DNA from: Phaeodactylibacter xiamenensis
Lineage (GTDB): Bacteria; Bacteroidota; Bacteroidia; Chitinophagales; Saprospiraceae
DNA length: 64,000 nucleotides
Assembly: GCF_000759025.1 (NCBI RefSeq)
Contig: NZ_JPOS01000084.1
Coordinates: forward strand, 186,001 to 250,000
Direction: 5' to 3'
Shown here piece after piece: positions 9,484 through 17,887 of this stretch (position 1 is the first letter of the stretch; each line of letters begins with the position of its first letter). The notes beneath the pieces are model-generated. The model worked only from the letters and a program-made list of their open reading frames with translations, ran no database searches and had not been told where the DNA came from. The position numbers and the translations under genes are program-made.

Positions 9484-10563
9484 GTGGCGGGCAATACCTA
9501 CGGACAACTTTTCAGGATCACAACTTTTGGGGAATCCCACGGGCGGGCCATCGGGCTGATTTTAGACGGCTGCCCGGCCGGGCTGCAGATTGACGAAGCA
9601 TTCGTACAGGAAGAGCTGGCGCGGAGAAGGCCAGGGCAATCCAAGATCGTCACTCAGCGCAAAGAGGCCGACAAAGTGGAATTCCTTTCCGGCGTTTTTG
9701 AGGGGGCCACCACCGGCACCCCAATCTCTATGGTGATTTACAATGCCGATGCCCGTTCAAAAGACTACAGCCATATTGCTAATAAGTTCCGCCCTTCCCA
9801 TGCCGACTTCACCTACCATGCCAAGTGGGGGCGCCGCGATTACCGGGGCGGCGGGCGCTCTTCTGCACGGGAGACCGCTGCGCGGGTTGCCGGGGGCGCT
9901 ATTGCAAAGCTTTTGCTGCGGCAATACGGCATTGACATCAAAGCTTATGTCACTCAGGTGGGGCACCTTAAATTGGACAAAAGCTATCAGGAACTCAACC
10001 TTCAGCTGACCGAGTCTAACCCGGTGCGCTGCCCGGACCCGGAGATGGCCGGTCAGATGGAAGCTTATATCAAGGAAGTACGCAAAGCCGGAGATACGGT
10101 GGGCGGCGTCGTGAGTGCCGTAATTACCGGTTGCCCGCCCGGATTGGGCGAACCTGCATTCGACAAACTTCACGCCGATTTGGCGAAAGCCATGCTCAGC
10201 ATCAATGCCTGCAAAGGGTTCGAATATGGTTCAGGATTCGACGGCGTAAGCATGCGCGGTAGTGAGCACAACGATGTATTCCGTACAGAAGGCGACCGTA
10301 TCGTCACCGACACGAATCACTCCGGAGGCGTGCAGGGAGGCATTTCCAACGGTATGGATATTTATTTCAGGCTCGCATTCAAGCCGGTGGCCACGATTGT
10401 CCCCGCACAGGATTCAGTAAACGAAGCCGGAGAAAAAGTAACGGTAGAAGGCAAAGGGCGGCACGATCCATGCGTAGTGCCCCGGGCGGTCCCCATCGTG
10501 GAAGCTATGGCCGCTCTGACACTGGCTGACCATCTGTTGCGGCAACGTACGGCGAGGGTTTAA
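9484..10563 (+). CDS. aroC: Chorismate synthase
   Basis: 359 residues. Catalyses the last shikimate-pathway step, EPSP to chorismate, using reduced FMN. Signature motifs are present: [18 protein letters not shown] near the N-terminus, [40 protein letters not shown]-type FMN/substrate region at about 105-145 (first and last parts quoted only as landmarks RPSHADFTY and GGRSSARET), and [12 protein letters not shown] near 280. The start is a GTG giving [20 protein letters not shown], which matches the family N-terminus exactly. No in-frame ATG fits. Stands alone; convergent with hypC 20 bases downstream. Confidence 0.95.
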   Translation: MAGNTYGQLFRITTFGESHGRAIGLILDGCPAGLQIDEAFVQEELARRRPGQSKIVTQRKEADKVEFLSGVFEGATTGTPISMVIYNADARSKDYSHIANKFRPSHADFTYHAKWGRRDYRGGGRSSARETAARVAGGAIAKLLLRQYGIDIKAYVTQVGHLKLDKSYQELNLQLTESNPVRCPDPEMAGQMEAYIKEVRKAGDTVGGVVSAVITGCPPGLGEPAFDKLHADLAKAMLSINACKGFEYGSGFDGVSMRGSEHNDVFRTEGDRIVTDTNHSGGVQGGISNGMDIYFRLAFKPVATIVPAQDSVNEAGEKVTVEGKGRHDPCVVPRAVPIVEAMAALTLADHLLRQRTARV

Positions 10564-10583
10564 GGCAGCCCCTGCTCCGCTGC

Positions 10584-10832
10584 TCAGGGCGTCAGCTCAT
10601 CAAGCTCGCCCATTTTTTTGAGCAGGTCGAAGGTCTCCCGTGCCTCAGCTTCATCCACCACCTGAATGGCAGCGCCAACATGCACGAGCACATAATCGCC
10701 CGCTTTGGCTTCCGGTACCATCGTCAGGTTTACCTTTTTCATAATGCCATCGAATGAAACCTTCCCGATACGGAAAGTTTCATCGAGTTCTTCAGTAATG
10801 GCAACGAGTTTCCCTGGAATCGCTAAGCACAT
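10584..10832 (-). CDS. hypC: Hydrogenase maturation chaperone HypC
   Basis: 82 residues, typical HypC/HybG size. It begins MCLAIPGKLVAI; the N-terminal Cys2 is the residue that carries the Fe(CN)2CO group and contacts the large-subunit precursor. The segment GDYVLVHVGAAIQVVDEAEA is the conserved family core. It shuttles the iron-ligand moiety from HypD to the hydrogenase large subunit. Two bases separate it from the hypB stop, so it is the last gene of a leftward hyp operon. HypD, its partner, is not encoded in the window. Confidence 0.95.
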   Translation of the reverse strand: MCLAIPGKLVAITEELDETFRIGKVSFDGIMKKVNLTMVPEAKAGDYVLVHVGAAIQVVDEAEARETFDLLKKMGELDELTP

Positions 10833-10834
10833 AA

Positions 10835-11746
10835 TCAGGAATTTTCAGTCTGACGAGCTTCCAGCCACGCGTACCAGGCATTCATACCCTCGCCATTGGT
10901 GGCAGAAACTTCCAGAAATTCAATGTGTGGATTGACCCGGCGGGCATAGTCCATCGCCTTTTCCACTTCAAAATTCACGTAAGGCAGCAAGTCAATCTTA
11001 TTGATCAGGCACAACTGAGCCGAGTGGAACATATCCGGGTATTTGATCGGTTTATCATCACCCTCCGTAGTACTGATGATGACCACCCGGTAGTTTTCGC
11101 CAAGATCGAACATCGCCGGGCACACCAGGTTGCCTACATTCTCAATAAACAGTAAGCTGCCGTCCCGAGGCTTCAGTTTTTGCAGCGCCTGCTGTACCAT
11201 ATCACTTTCGAGGTGGCAGCCCTGACCGGTATTGACCTGTGCGACAGGCACCCCGATCGCATCAATCCGATCCGCATCGTTAAACGTTTGCTGATCCCCC
11301 TCAATGACATAAAAATCGGTACGGTCTTTCATCTCGCGCAGGGTACGCTCCAGCACGGAGGTCTTTCCTGAGCCGGGAGAACTCACCAGATTAATCGCCA
11401 GCATATTTTTGGCAGCAAAATACCCCCGGTTACGCTCAGCCAGCAGCTGATTGCGATGCAGGATGTTCTGCTCCAGTTCCACCACCGCCTGCCTGCCGTG
11501 GTCATGGCTATGGTCATGCCCGTGGTGATGATGGTGACCGTGGTCATGATGATGGTCATGCCCACGATGGTGGTGGTCATGGCCATGGGTGTGCTCATGA
11601 TGGTGGTGGTCATGCCCGTGGTGATGATGGTGACCGTGGTCGTGATGATGGTCATGCTCATGATGGTGGTGGTCATGCCCTTTCTCAGAAGGCAACGCTA
11701 CTTTTGGCCCCTGGGCATCACTGCCACATCCGCAAACTCCGCACAT
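10835..11746 (-). CDS. hypB: Hydrogenase nickel-insertion GTPase HypB, His-rich
   Basis: 303 residues. The N-terminus MCGVCGCG is the high-affinity nickel site (CxxCxC). Residues about 22-84 form a tract with about 40 histidines in roughly 62 positions, broken by Asp, Gly and Glu, as in nickel-storing HypB proteins (nickelins). The GTPase domain follows: P-loop [29 protein letters not shown], the metal-binding region [15 protein letters not shown] with Cys and His, and NKIDLLPYV. With HypA it delivers Ni to the large subunit. Lies 12 bases after hypA. The tract is encoded by a duplicated 96-bp-period DNA segment (see repeat). Confidence 0.95.
   Translation of the reverse strand: MCGVCGCGSDAQGPKVALPSEKGHDHHHHEHDHHHDHGHHHHHGHDHHHHEHTHGHDHHHRGHDHHHDHGHHHHHGHDHSHDHGRQAVVELEQNILHRNQLLAERNRGYFAAKNMLAINLVSSPGSGKTSVLERTLREMKDRTDFYVIEGDQQTFNDADRIDAIGVPVAQVNTGQGCHLESDMVQQALQKLKPRDGSLLFIENVGNLVCPAMFDLGENYRVVIISTTEGDDKPIKYPDMFHSAQLCLINKIDLLPYVNFEVEKAMDYARRVNPHIEFLEVSATNGEGMNAWYAWLEARQTENS
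11515..11678 (-). repeat. 96-bp-period duplication encoding the HypB histidine tract
   Basis: The stretch 11515-11582 recurs at 11611-11678 with very few differences (for example GGTCATGATG against GGTCGTGATG). Both begin CATGCCCGTGGTGATGATGG. The period of 96 bases equals 32 codons, so expansion or contraction keeps the reading frame. Shorter GGTCATG repeats run through the rest of the tract. Confidence 0.8.
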
Positions 11747-11758
11747 ATTTATAGTCGT

Positions 11759-12136
11759 TTAATTATTGGAAGGTGCCGGCTGAGGGGATTCGTCCATGAT
11801 GAAAGCCATGGACTTCACATTCAGCTCTTTGCCGGCAATGATATTTTTGAAATAGCTGTTGCAGTGAGGGCAGGCATCGAAATGATGCTTCAGCGCAAAA
11901 GGTTGTTCACACTCAAGGCATACCGCCTGCCCATCTGTACTTTCAATGATTCGATCAGCCCCTTCGAGGGCGGTACCGGCTACAGCAGAAGGCCAAACGA
12001 AATACAGGGACTCCAACTGCACACCAGCCAATGCTCCGATTTGAAGCGTGATGGACTCAATGCGGGAAGCGCCTGACTCCCGGAAAGCCTTTTCTGCTAT
12101 ATCAACAACGCCCAGGGCGATCGACATTTCATGCAT
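11759..12136 (-). CDS. hypA: Hydrogenase nickel metallochaperone HypA
   Basis: 125 residues, slightly longer than the usual 113-120 because of a short Pro/Ser tail. It begins MHEMSIALGVVDIAE; His2 is the family nickel ligand. The zinc-binding loop is visible as two CxxC pairs, CLECEQPF and CPHCNSYF. HypA binds Ni and passes it with HypB to the large subunit. Its start codon overlaps the stop of the upstream 64-residue gene by eight bases (ATGCATGA), which argues for coupled translation. Confidence 0.95.
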   Translation of the reverse strand: MHEMSIALGVVDIAEKAFRESGASRIESITLQIGALAGVQLESLYFVWPSAVAGTALEGADRIIESTDGQAVCLECEQPFALKHHFDACPHCNSYFKNIIAGKELNVKSMAFIMDESPQPAPSNN

Positions 12137-12323
12137 TATTCCGCTGCGCTTTTCGGTACACGAAAAACCCGATGACGGCTACAGAAGCCAGTACCATGGG
12201 AATGAAATGATCTGGTGATGCCAAATAGTGGAAAAACTGGCTGCCGTGGCCTACTCCGTGCCCGCTATGAGCGAAAAGGGTAACGGGCATAAGTGCCGCA
12301 GCAATTGCGATAGGCTTTTTCAT
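12129..12323 (-). CDS. Small HupE/UreJ-like His-rich membrane protein
   Basis: 64 residues from the ATG at 12323; the longer open frame upstream is not used because the signal sequence begins here. MKKPIAIAAALMPVTLFA is a signal peptide, followed by HSGHGVGHGSQFFHYLASPDH and one membrane span (FIPMVLASVAVIGFFVY). The mature N-terminus HSGHG and the FHYL-x2-PDH motif recall the start of HupE/UreJ nickel or cobalt permeases, but only one span remains, against six or seven in those proteins. First gene of the hyp operon and coupled to hypA, so a role in nickel supply or sensing is a reasonable inference. No function is proved. Confidence 0.65.
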   Translation of the reverse strand: MKKPIAIAAALMPVTLFAHSGHGVGHGSQFFHYLASPDHFIPMVLASVAVIGFFVYRKAQRNNA

Positions 12324-12480
12324 AGTTGTAATAGATTTTAGATAAATGCAATGATAAAAAAGGTCAGGAGCGAATATAGTGACTTTTATCACCCCAAAGC
12401 CTGATTAGTGTCATAATACCGTCAGGCTACACTATTTTATTTTGCAGCACGACTATAAGCAAACAAAAAATGCTGCCAAG
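12324..12480. promoter_or_regulatory. Divergent control region of the hydrogenase locus
   Basis: The 157-bp gap between the leftward hyp operon and the rightward structural operon must hold both promoters. The stretch ACTATTTTATTTTGCAG near 12431-12447 approaches the TAnnTTTG box but is one base short. A palindrome-like CAGGAGCG/GTGTC region is too weak to call as an operator. No exact regulator site is recognised. Confidence 0.35.
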
Positions 12481-13608
12481 ATGAAATCCATCAAAAACAA
12501 AAGGGAGACCTACCTGCAGAGTGTACTCAAGCAGGGGTACTCCCGCCGCGACTTCATGAAGTTCGCAACTTACATGGCTGCTTACATGGGGCTGGAAACC
12601 AGCGTGGTAGGCCAGGTTGCCAGACAGCTGGAAAACACCCCCCGCATCCCGGTCATTTGGGAGCATTATCAGGAATGCACTTGTTGCAGCGAATCCTTCA
12701 TCCGCTCAGACCATCCTATTGTATCAGATATCATCCTCGATAAGATCTCCCTGGATTACACCTTAACCCTTATGGCAGCATCCGGGCATCAGGCGGAAGC
12801 CGCCAAGCATGCCACGATGGAGAAATACCACGGCGAGTACATCCTTTGCGTTGAAGGCTCCGTGCCACTGGGCGACGATGGCAACTACTGCTGTATTGCC
12901 GGGCGCACTGCCATTGACCACCTCAAAGAGGCAGCAGAAGGTGCAGCGGTGATTATCGCCTGGGGCAGCTGTGCTTCGAATGGCTGCGTTCAGGCCGCCT
13001 ACCCTAACCCAACTGAGGCTGTGCCCATCCATAAGATCATCAAAAACAAGCCGATTGTACGCGTACCGGGCTGCCCGCCAATTGGCGAGGTCATGGCCGG
13101 TGTGATCGTGCACTACGTCACCTTCGGCACCCTGCCGGAACTCGACCGGCTCAACCGGCCTAAAGCGTTCTATGCCAAGCGTATACATGACAGCTGCTAC
13201 CGCCGCCCTTACTACGATGCCGGCCTGTTTGCCGAGTCGTTTGATGACGAAAACGCCAAAAAAGGCTACTGTCTCTATAAGGTAGGCTGCCGCGGTCCGA
13301 TGACCTACAACTCCTGTGGCACCATCAAATGGAACAACGGTGTAAGCTTCCCCATCCAATCCGGCCACGGCTGTATAGGCTGTAGCGAAGATAACTTCTG
13401 GGACAACGGGCCTTTCTACGAGCGCATTTCCAGTCTCAACGGGTTCGGTATTGAAGCTTCAGCCGATCAGGTTGGTAAGGCAACCGCTGCCGCCCTTGGT
13501 GTCGGTGTTACCGCCCACGCCATAGCCGCAAATGTCGCCAAGCGCAACGAGCTAAAAAATAGCATTGCCGAAGGCACCCGCAACGAGAAACAAGTCAGAG
13601 AAGATTAA
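12481..13608 (+). CDS. hyaA: [NiFe]-hydrogenase small subunit, O2-tolerant type
   Basis: 375 residues. Twin-arginine motif SRRDFMK at 21-27 exports the folded dimer. The Fe-S ligands include six cysteines at the proximal cluster: Cys66, 68 and 69 (ECTCCSES), Cys164 and 169 (GSCASNGC) and Cys198 (PGCPP). With a constant offset of 49 these equal positions 17, 19, 20, 115, 120 and 149 of E. coli HyaA. The two extra ones (19 and 120) are the hallmark of the [4Fe-3S] cluster of O2-tolerant group 1d enzymes. Distal and medial ligands lie in HDSCYRRPYYDAG, CLYKVGCRGP and CGTIKWNN/HGCIGCSEDNFWD. A hydrophobic stretch near 341-360 should anchor the protein in the membrane. The ATG at 12481 is preferred over the upstream TTG. 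First gene of a five-gene operon. Confidence 0.95.
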   Translation: MKSIKNKRETYLQSVLKQGYSRRDFMKFATYMAAYMGLETSVVGQVARQLENTPRIPVIWEHYQECTCCSESFIRSDHPIVSDIILDKISLDYTLTLMAASGHQAEAAKHATMEKYHGEYILCVEGSVPLGDDGNYCCIAGRTAIDHLKEAAEGAAVIIAWGSCASNGCVQAAYPNPTEAVPIHKIIKNKPIVRVPGCPPIGEVMAGVIVHYVTFGTLPELDRLNRPKAFYAKRIHDSCYRRPYYDAGLFAESFDDENAKKGYCLYKVGCRGPMTYNSCGTIKWNNGVSFPIQSGHGCIGCSEDNFWDNGPFYERISSLNGFGIEASADQVGKATAAALGVGVTAHAIAANVAKRNELKNSIAEGTRNEKQVRED

Positions 13609-13635
13609 CATTCCCGGTTAACCAATCATAAAACC

Positions 13636-15369
13636 ATGTCAAAGAGAATAGTCGTGGACCCCATCACACGTATTGAGGGCCACCTTCGTATCGAAGTTGA
13701 AGTAAAAGACGGCGTCATTTCTGATGCCTGGAGCTCTTCCAGTATGGTGAGGGGCATCGAAAAAATAGTCTGTGGCCGGGACCCGCGCGATGTATGGGCA
13801 TTCGTACAGCGCACCTGCGGGGTATGTACGACGGTGCATGCCCTGGCTTCGGTGCGCTCCGTAGAGGATGCACTCGATATTGTGGTACCGCCTAACGCGG
13901 AAATGGTCCGCAATATGATGGCTACGGCACTGTACATGCACGACCATGTTGTACACTTTTACCACCTTCATGCTCTGGACTGGGTGGATGTGGTCAATGC
14001 CCTGAAGGCTGACCCCAAGGCGACTTCCGAACTCGCACAAAGTATTTCGCCCTGGCCCAAGAGCTCACCGGGCTATTTTGCAGACATCAAAAAACGGATT
14101 ACCCGTTTCGTGGAAAGCGGTCAGTTGGGCATCTTTGCCAACGGCTACTGGGGCCACCCGGGTATGAAACTGCCACCGGAGGCTAATCTGATGGCAGTCG
14201 CTCACTACCTGGAAGCCCTGGAATGGCAAAAAGAAATTGTCAAAGTGCATACCATCTTCGGTGGCAAAAACCCACACCCCAACTACCTCGTAGGTGGAAT
14301 GGCTTGCGCGATCAATACGGAAGACCCCGGCGGACTGAATGCCGAGCGCCTGGCTTATGTCCGGCAATTGCTGGAAGAGGGCAAAAAGTTTGTGGATGAG
14401 GTTTACATTCCCGATCTATTGGCTATCGCCTCTTTCTACAAAGACTGGGGCAGTATCGGCAAAGGCTTCGGCAACTACATGTCCTACGGTGAGTTCCCAA
14501 CCAATGGGTACCGGGATGTTTCTTCCTTCAAATTCCCGCAGGGGGTCATCCTGAACAACGACTTATCCAAAGTCCACGATGTCAACCACCGTGACAATGA
14601 TGAAATCCGCGAATTTGTCAACAATTCCTGGTACGACTATACCAAAGGGGACGAGGAGTCCCTCCACCCCTGGGAGGGCGAGACCGAGATCAACTACTCC
14701 GGGCCCAAGCCGCCGTATGACTACCTGGATATCGATAAAAAATACAGTTTCATTAAGACCCCACGCTGGAAAGGGCTCCCTATGGAGGTAGGCCCGCTAT
14801 CCCGTGTCCTGGTCGGTTACGCCCGTGGCAACGAGGAGATCAAAGCGGAGGTAGATGCAGTTTTAAAGCATCTGGATGTACCGGCTGAAGCCCTGTTCTC
14901 TACCCTGGGCCGCACGGCTGCCCGCGGCATTTGCGCAAAGCTGACCGCCAACTGGGGGCTGGAGTTTTACGATCAGATGATCAACAACATTAAAAACGGG
15001 GATACCCGGATGGCAAACACCGAACGTTGGGAACCGGAAACCTGGCCTGCTGAAGCCAAAGGCGTGGGCTATATGGAAGCACCGCGCGGTGCCCTGGGCC
15101 ACTGGATTAAAATTAAGGACGGTAAAACCGAAAATTACCAGCAAGTCGTACCATCCACCTGGAATGCCTCTCCACGAGACCCCAAAGGGCAACGCTCTTC
15201 CTATGAGTCTACCCTTATTGGTACCCCCGTGGCAGATGAAAAACAACCGCTGGAGATTCTGAGGACGATCCACTCCTTTGACCCCTGTATTGCCTGCTCG
15301 GTACACCTGTACGATGAGGAAGGCAAGCATATTTCACAGGTTCGGCATTTGTCCTCCTGCGAGATTTAA
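13636..15369 (+). CDS. hyaB: [NiFe]-hydrogenase large subunit
   Basis: 577 residues, carrying the Ni-Fe(CN)2CO active site for H2 oxidation. It begins MSKRIVVDPITRIEGHLRIE, the canonical L0 motif. The N-terminal ligand pair is Cys61/Cys64 (RTCGVCTTVH) and the C-terminal pair is Cys551/Cys554 (DPCIACSVH). After His557 there is a 20-residue tail (LYDEEGKHISQVRHLSSCEI) that the maturation protease HyaD would remove once nickel is in place. The tail is close to the usual length but itself ends with a cysteine. It lies 27 bases after the small subunit and is followed by the cytochrome b gene. Confidence 0.95.
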   Translation: MSKRIVVDPITRIEGHLRIEVEVKDGVISDAWSSSSMVRGIEKIVCGRDPRDVWAFVQRTCGVCTTVHALASVRSVEDALDIVVPPNAEMVRNMMATALYMHDHVVHFYHLHALDWVDVVNALKADPKATSELAQSISPWPKSSPGYFADIKKRITRFVESGQLGIFANGYWGHPGMKLPPEANLMAVAHYLEALEWQKEIVKVHTIFGGKNPHPNYLVGGMACAINTEDPGGLNAERLAYVRQLLEEGKKFVDEVYIPDLLAIASFYKDWGSIGKGFGNYMSYGEFPTNGYRDVSSFKFPQGVILNNDLSKVHDVNHRDNDEIREFVNNSWYDYTKGDEESLHPWEGETEINYSGPKPPYDYLDIDKKYSFIKTPRWKGLPMEVGPLSRVLVGYARGNEEIKAEVDAVLKHLDVPAEALFSTLGRTAARGICAKLTANWGLEFYDQMINNIKNGDTRMANTERWEPETWPAEAKGVGYMEAPRGALGHWIKIKDGKTENYQQVVPSTWNASPRDPKGQRSSYESTLIGTPVADEKQPLEILRTIHSFDPCIACSVHLYDEEGKHISQVRHLSSCEI

Positions 15370-15387
15370 CCGGAAAAATCTGAGACC

Positions 15388-16179
15388 ATGGCCTCTACAA
15401 AAAAAGACCTGACCTTTAAGCGCGTATACGTCTGGGAGCTACCAGTCCGGATTTTCCATTGGGCCAATGCGCTTTGCATCACCGTTTTGGCAGCAACAGG
15501 CTTTGTGATTGCCAATCCGCCGGCAATCATGTCAAGTACGGAAGCCAGCGGGCAATTTTGGTTTGGGACAGTGCGCTACATTCATTTTGCCACCGCCTAT
15601 ATATTTCTGGGCGCTATGATTCTAAGGATTTACTGGGCATTTGTCGGCAACCGTTATGCCAACTGGCGGTCTTTTCTGCCCCTGACCCAAAAGGCCCTCC
15701 TGAACATTAGACACGTACTGCAGATCGACATTCTGCTTGGTGTGGACAAGGAGCACCGCCTGGGCAATATTGCGATTGGGCATAATGCTGTTGCTGGTGC
15801 CTCTTATGTAGTCCTGTTTTTGTTAGCCCTGGTGCAGGTTGCCACGGGATTTGGGCTGTATGAGCCTATGTCTGCCTTTTTTGTGGCGGACTTATTTAGC
15901 TGGGTCATCCCCTTGTTTGGCAGCGATTTCACCGTCCGGTTTATCCACCACGCGGTCACCTGGCTGATGATTCTTTTTGTTATCATCCACGTTTACCTGG
16001 TATTCTACCACGACTGGCTGGAAGGCCGGGGTGAAGTGTCCTCTATGTTCAGCGGTTACAAATTTGTACTGACGGACCGGATCAAGCCGGAAGATACGCT
16101 GGAAGGGGAAACCCCGCCGGCTCAGGAAGAAGAGCCCTGGGTCGAAGACGAAAAGACCCCGGCAGCAGAAGCACACTAA
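15388..16179 (+). CDS. hyaC: Ni/Fe-hydrogenase b-type cytochrome subunit
   Basis: 263 residues, four membrane segments at about 20-45, 62-85, 130-155 and 190-215. Histidines for two haems b are visible: RIFHWANAL, RYIHFATAY, and the pair in RFIHHAVTW and IIHVYLVFYHDWL. It anchors the hydrogenase dimer at the periplasmic face of the inner membrane and passes electrons to quinone. The Pro/Glu-rich C-terminal tail (PPAQEEEPWVEDEKTP) is an extension beyond the usual HyaC end. Encoded 18 bases after hyaB. Confidence 0.93.
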   Translation: MASTKKDLTFKRVYVWELPVRIFHWANALCITVLAATGFVIANPPAIMSSTEASGQFWFGTVRYIHFATAYIFLGAMILRIYWAFVGNRYANWRSFLPLTQKALLNIRHVLQIDILLGVDKEHRLGNIAIGHNAVAGASYVVLFLLALVQVATGFGLYEPMSAFFVADLFSWVIPLFGSDFTVRFIHHAVTWLMILFVIIHVYLVFYHDWLEGRGEVSSMFSGYKFVLTDRIKPEDTLEGETPPAQEEEPWVEDEKTPAAEAH

Positions 16180-16187
16180 AAATCAAC

Positions 16188-16721
16188 ATGCGAGAACTCG
16201 AAGCAAAACTCAGTCAGCGGATAGCTGCGCCCGATGCCACCGCTCAGCGCCCGTCGATACTCTTGATTGGCATTGGTAATTATCTCATGGGCGATGAGGG
16301 TATTGGGGTGCAGTTTATCCAATGGCTGGCTGAAAACAACATACAACTGCCTGATACAGACATCCTTGATGGCGGAGTGGGCGGTTTTACGCTCATGGGG
16401 CATTTTGATTCCTACGACAAGGTCATCTTTGTGGATGCGACTATGGACCAAAAGCCGCTGGGAACGGTCTCCCTGATCAAGCCCCGCTTTTCCTCTGATT
16501 TCCCGAAAGGGCTCACTGCTCACGACTTTGGGCTTAAAGACATGGTCGAATCCATGTACCTCCTGGGCAGGGTACCGGAGCTTTACCTGTTTACCATCTC
16601 TATTGAAGAGATACAGCCTATGACCGTGGCCCTCAGCCCGGCTGTAGAAAACAGTATTCCCGTTTTAACCAGGGAAGTGGGCCAGCTCATTCAACAATTA
16701 GCGACACCCGAAACGGTATGA
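16188..16721 (+). CDS. hyaD: Hydrogenase maturation endopeptidase HyaD
   Basis: 177 residues. The core begins at about residue 24 with LLIGIGNYLMGDEGIGVQFIQWL, whose Glu and the following Asp (ILDGGVGG) and His (LTAHDFGLKD) are the nickel-sensing ligands of the HyaD/HybD family. The enzyme clips the large-subunit C-terminal tail after nickel insertion. The first 20 residues form an extra polar extension. It lies eight bases after the cytochrome gene, and its stop overlaps the next ATG (ATGA), so the downstream HypF-like gene is coupled to it. Confidence 0.93.
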   Translation: MRELEAKLSQRIAAPDATAQRPSILLIGIGNYLMGDEGIGVQFIQWLAENNIQLPDTDILDGGVGGFTLMGHFDSYDKVIFVDATMDQKPLGTVSLIKPRFSSDFPKGLTAHDFGLKDMVESMYLLGRVPELYLFTISIEEIQPMTVALSPAVENSIPVLTREVGQLIQQLATPETV

Positions 16722-17887
16722 CCCCTTACCGGTTCAACAGATTCGGTTCCCCGGCGGCGCCTCTAAGGGGCACACCTGCTATTGAAGCAGCGGTTGAGGG
16801 CATCAACGAGGGTAAAATTCTAGCCATACAACACCCGTCCGGGTTTCAACTCCTTGCGGACGCCGCCCATCCAAAAGCTATACAACGGCTCCGGCAGCGC
16901 AAAGGTACGCCCCTGCCGCTCCCCCTACTCTACCATGAGCTTTTCATCCTTGCCGAAGACCTGGAAATCGATGCGGCTGATATGCTGGCCCTTCAATCTA
17001 AAGAACAGCCCATTGTATTACTCACCCGTAATGCCGATCCCCTATCCCCTCTTGCCTTTGATGCCCTTGCCCCCGGTTTATCCAGAATTGGGGCAGCCCT
17101 GCCCGGCACTCCGCTGCTCAGGCACCTGATGGCGCATTGGCAAAAGCCAGCCGTTATGAGCAGCGCCAACCGGCATGGTGCGCCACCGGCTACCCATCCG
17201 CAGCGGGACCGGACTCAATTGGCAGCGCTAGCTGATGCCATGCTCTTCCAGCTCCCGCCTTACGAAGCCCCAGTGCCGCAACTACCAATCCTCCTCCACA
17301 GCCCCATGAACCGCACTGAAATACGCTTTAGGCCGGCAACAAAAACTCAACATCCTTTGGAGGAGCTGATGGCGCTTAGGCAGAAGTCTAAACTGGAAGC
17401 ACACAACAGCCTGGGGCTCTTCTGGGATGAGCGGGGTTGCCTGCAATACAGGATTACCGGGAAGCATTCCACACCGCTGCTAATTGAAGGCGATTGGGGA
17501 GGGTTATTTAAAAATGCCGCAGCGATCTTGCTGGGCATGTCCGAAGTGCACTATCCATATGAAGCGGTGATGCGCCTGGAGTCCGCTGCCCACGCTTACT
17601 TCCGGCACAACTTCCCGAAACTTACCTTATCTTTCCTTCAAGACTGGGATGGGAGAACGGCTATACCAGACTACCTGCTGAAGGCGGTTGCTGAAGCCCA
17701 TTCGCAAGGACACGAAGCAGCGCTGATCGCTGCCCGACTTCACCTCTCCCTTGGAGATTACGCAGGGCGGCAAGCTGAAGTACAGCAAGCCGATAGTATT
17801 TTACTGTCTGGCCGGTATTTCAAAAATGCATGGCTGTTGGACCTCATTTGCCGGTTTTGGGGCAGCGCCTATGCGATTGCCTGTTGA
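16718..17887 (+). CDS. Short, degenerate HypF-like protein
   Basis: 389 residues, about half of a HypF carbamoyltransferase. Residues about 20-170 match the HypF YrdC-like domain: GFQLLADAAHPKAIQRLRQRKG aligned to the lysine-rich carbamoyl-AMP region, then PVLPGTPLLRHLMA-type sequence and MSSANRHGAPP. Residues about 240-385 match the second half of the Kae1-like domain: WGGLFKNAAAILLGM, YPYEAVMRLESAAHAY and ILLSGRYFKNAWLL. Missing are the acylphosphatase domain, the zinc fingers and the Kae1 N-terminal half with the metal-binding histidines and ATP site. The usual KPxAxM motif reads LPLPLL. Such a protein is unlikely to make the cyanide ligand alone; it may be a regulatory or scaffold derivative. 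Coupled to hyaD by an ATGA overlap; its 3' end overlaps the convergent TPR gene by 19 bases. Confidence 0.7.
   Translation: MTPYRFNRFGSPAAPLRGTPAIEAAVEGINEGKILAIQHPSGFQLLADAAHPKAIQRLRQRKGTPLPLPLLYHELFILAEDLEIDAADMLALQSKEQPIVLLTRNADPLSPLAFDALAPGLSRIGAALPGTPLLRHLMAHWQKPAVMSSANRHGAPPATHPQRDRTQLAALADAMLFQLPPYEAPVPQLPILLHSPMNRTEIRFRPATKTQHPLEELMALRQKSKLEAHNSLGLFWDERGCLQYRITGKHSTPLLIEGDWGGLFKNAAAILLGMSEVHYPYEAVMRLESAAHAYFRHNFPKLTLSFLQDWDGRTAIPDYLLKAVAEAHSQGHEAALIAARLHLSLGDYAGRQAEVQQADSILLSGRYFKNAWLLDLICRFWGSAYAIAC

Noticed and set aside
11383-12076. Long open frames antisense to or overlapping hypB/hypA, rich in Met, Val and Thr
   Set aside because: They are translations of the His-codon tract in other frames; hypB and hypA are certain on the minus strand.
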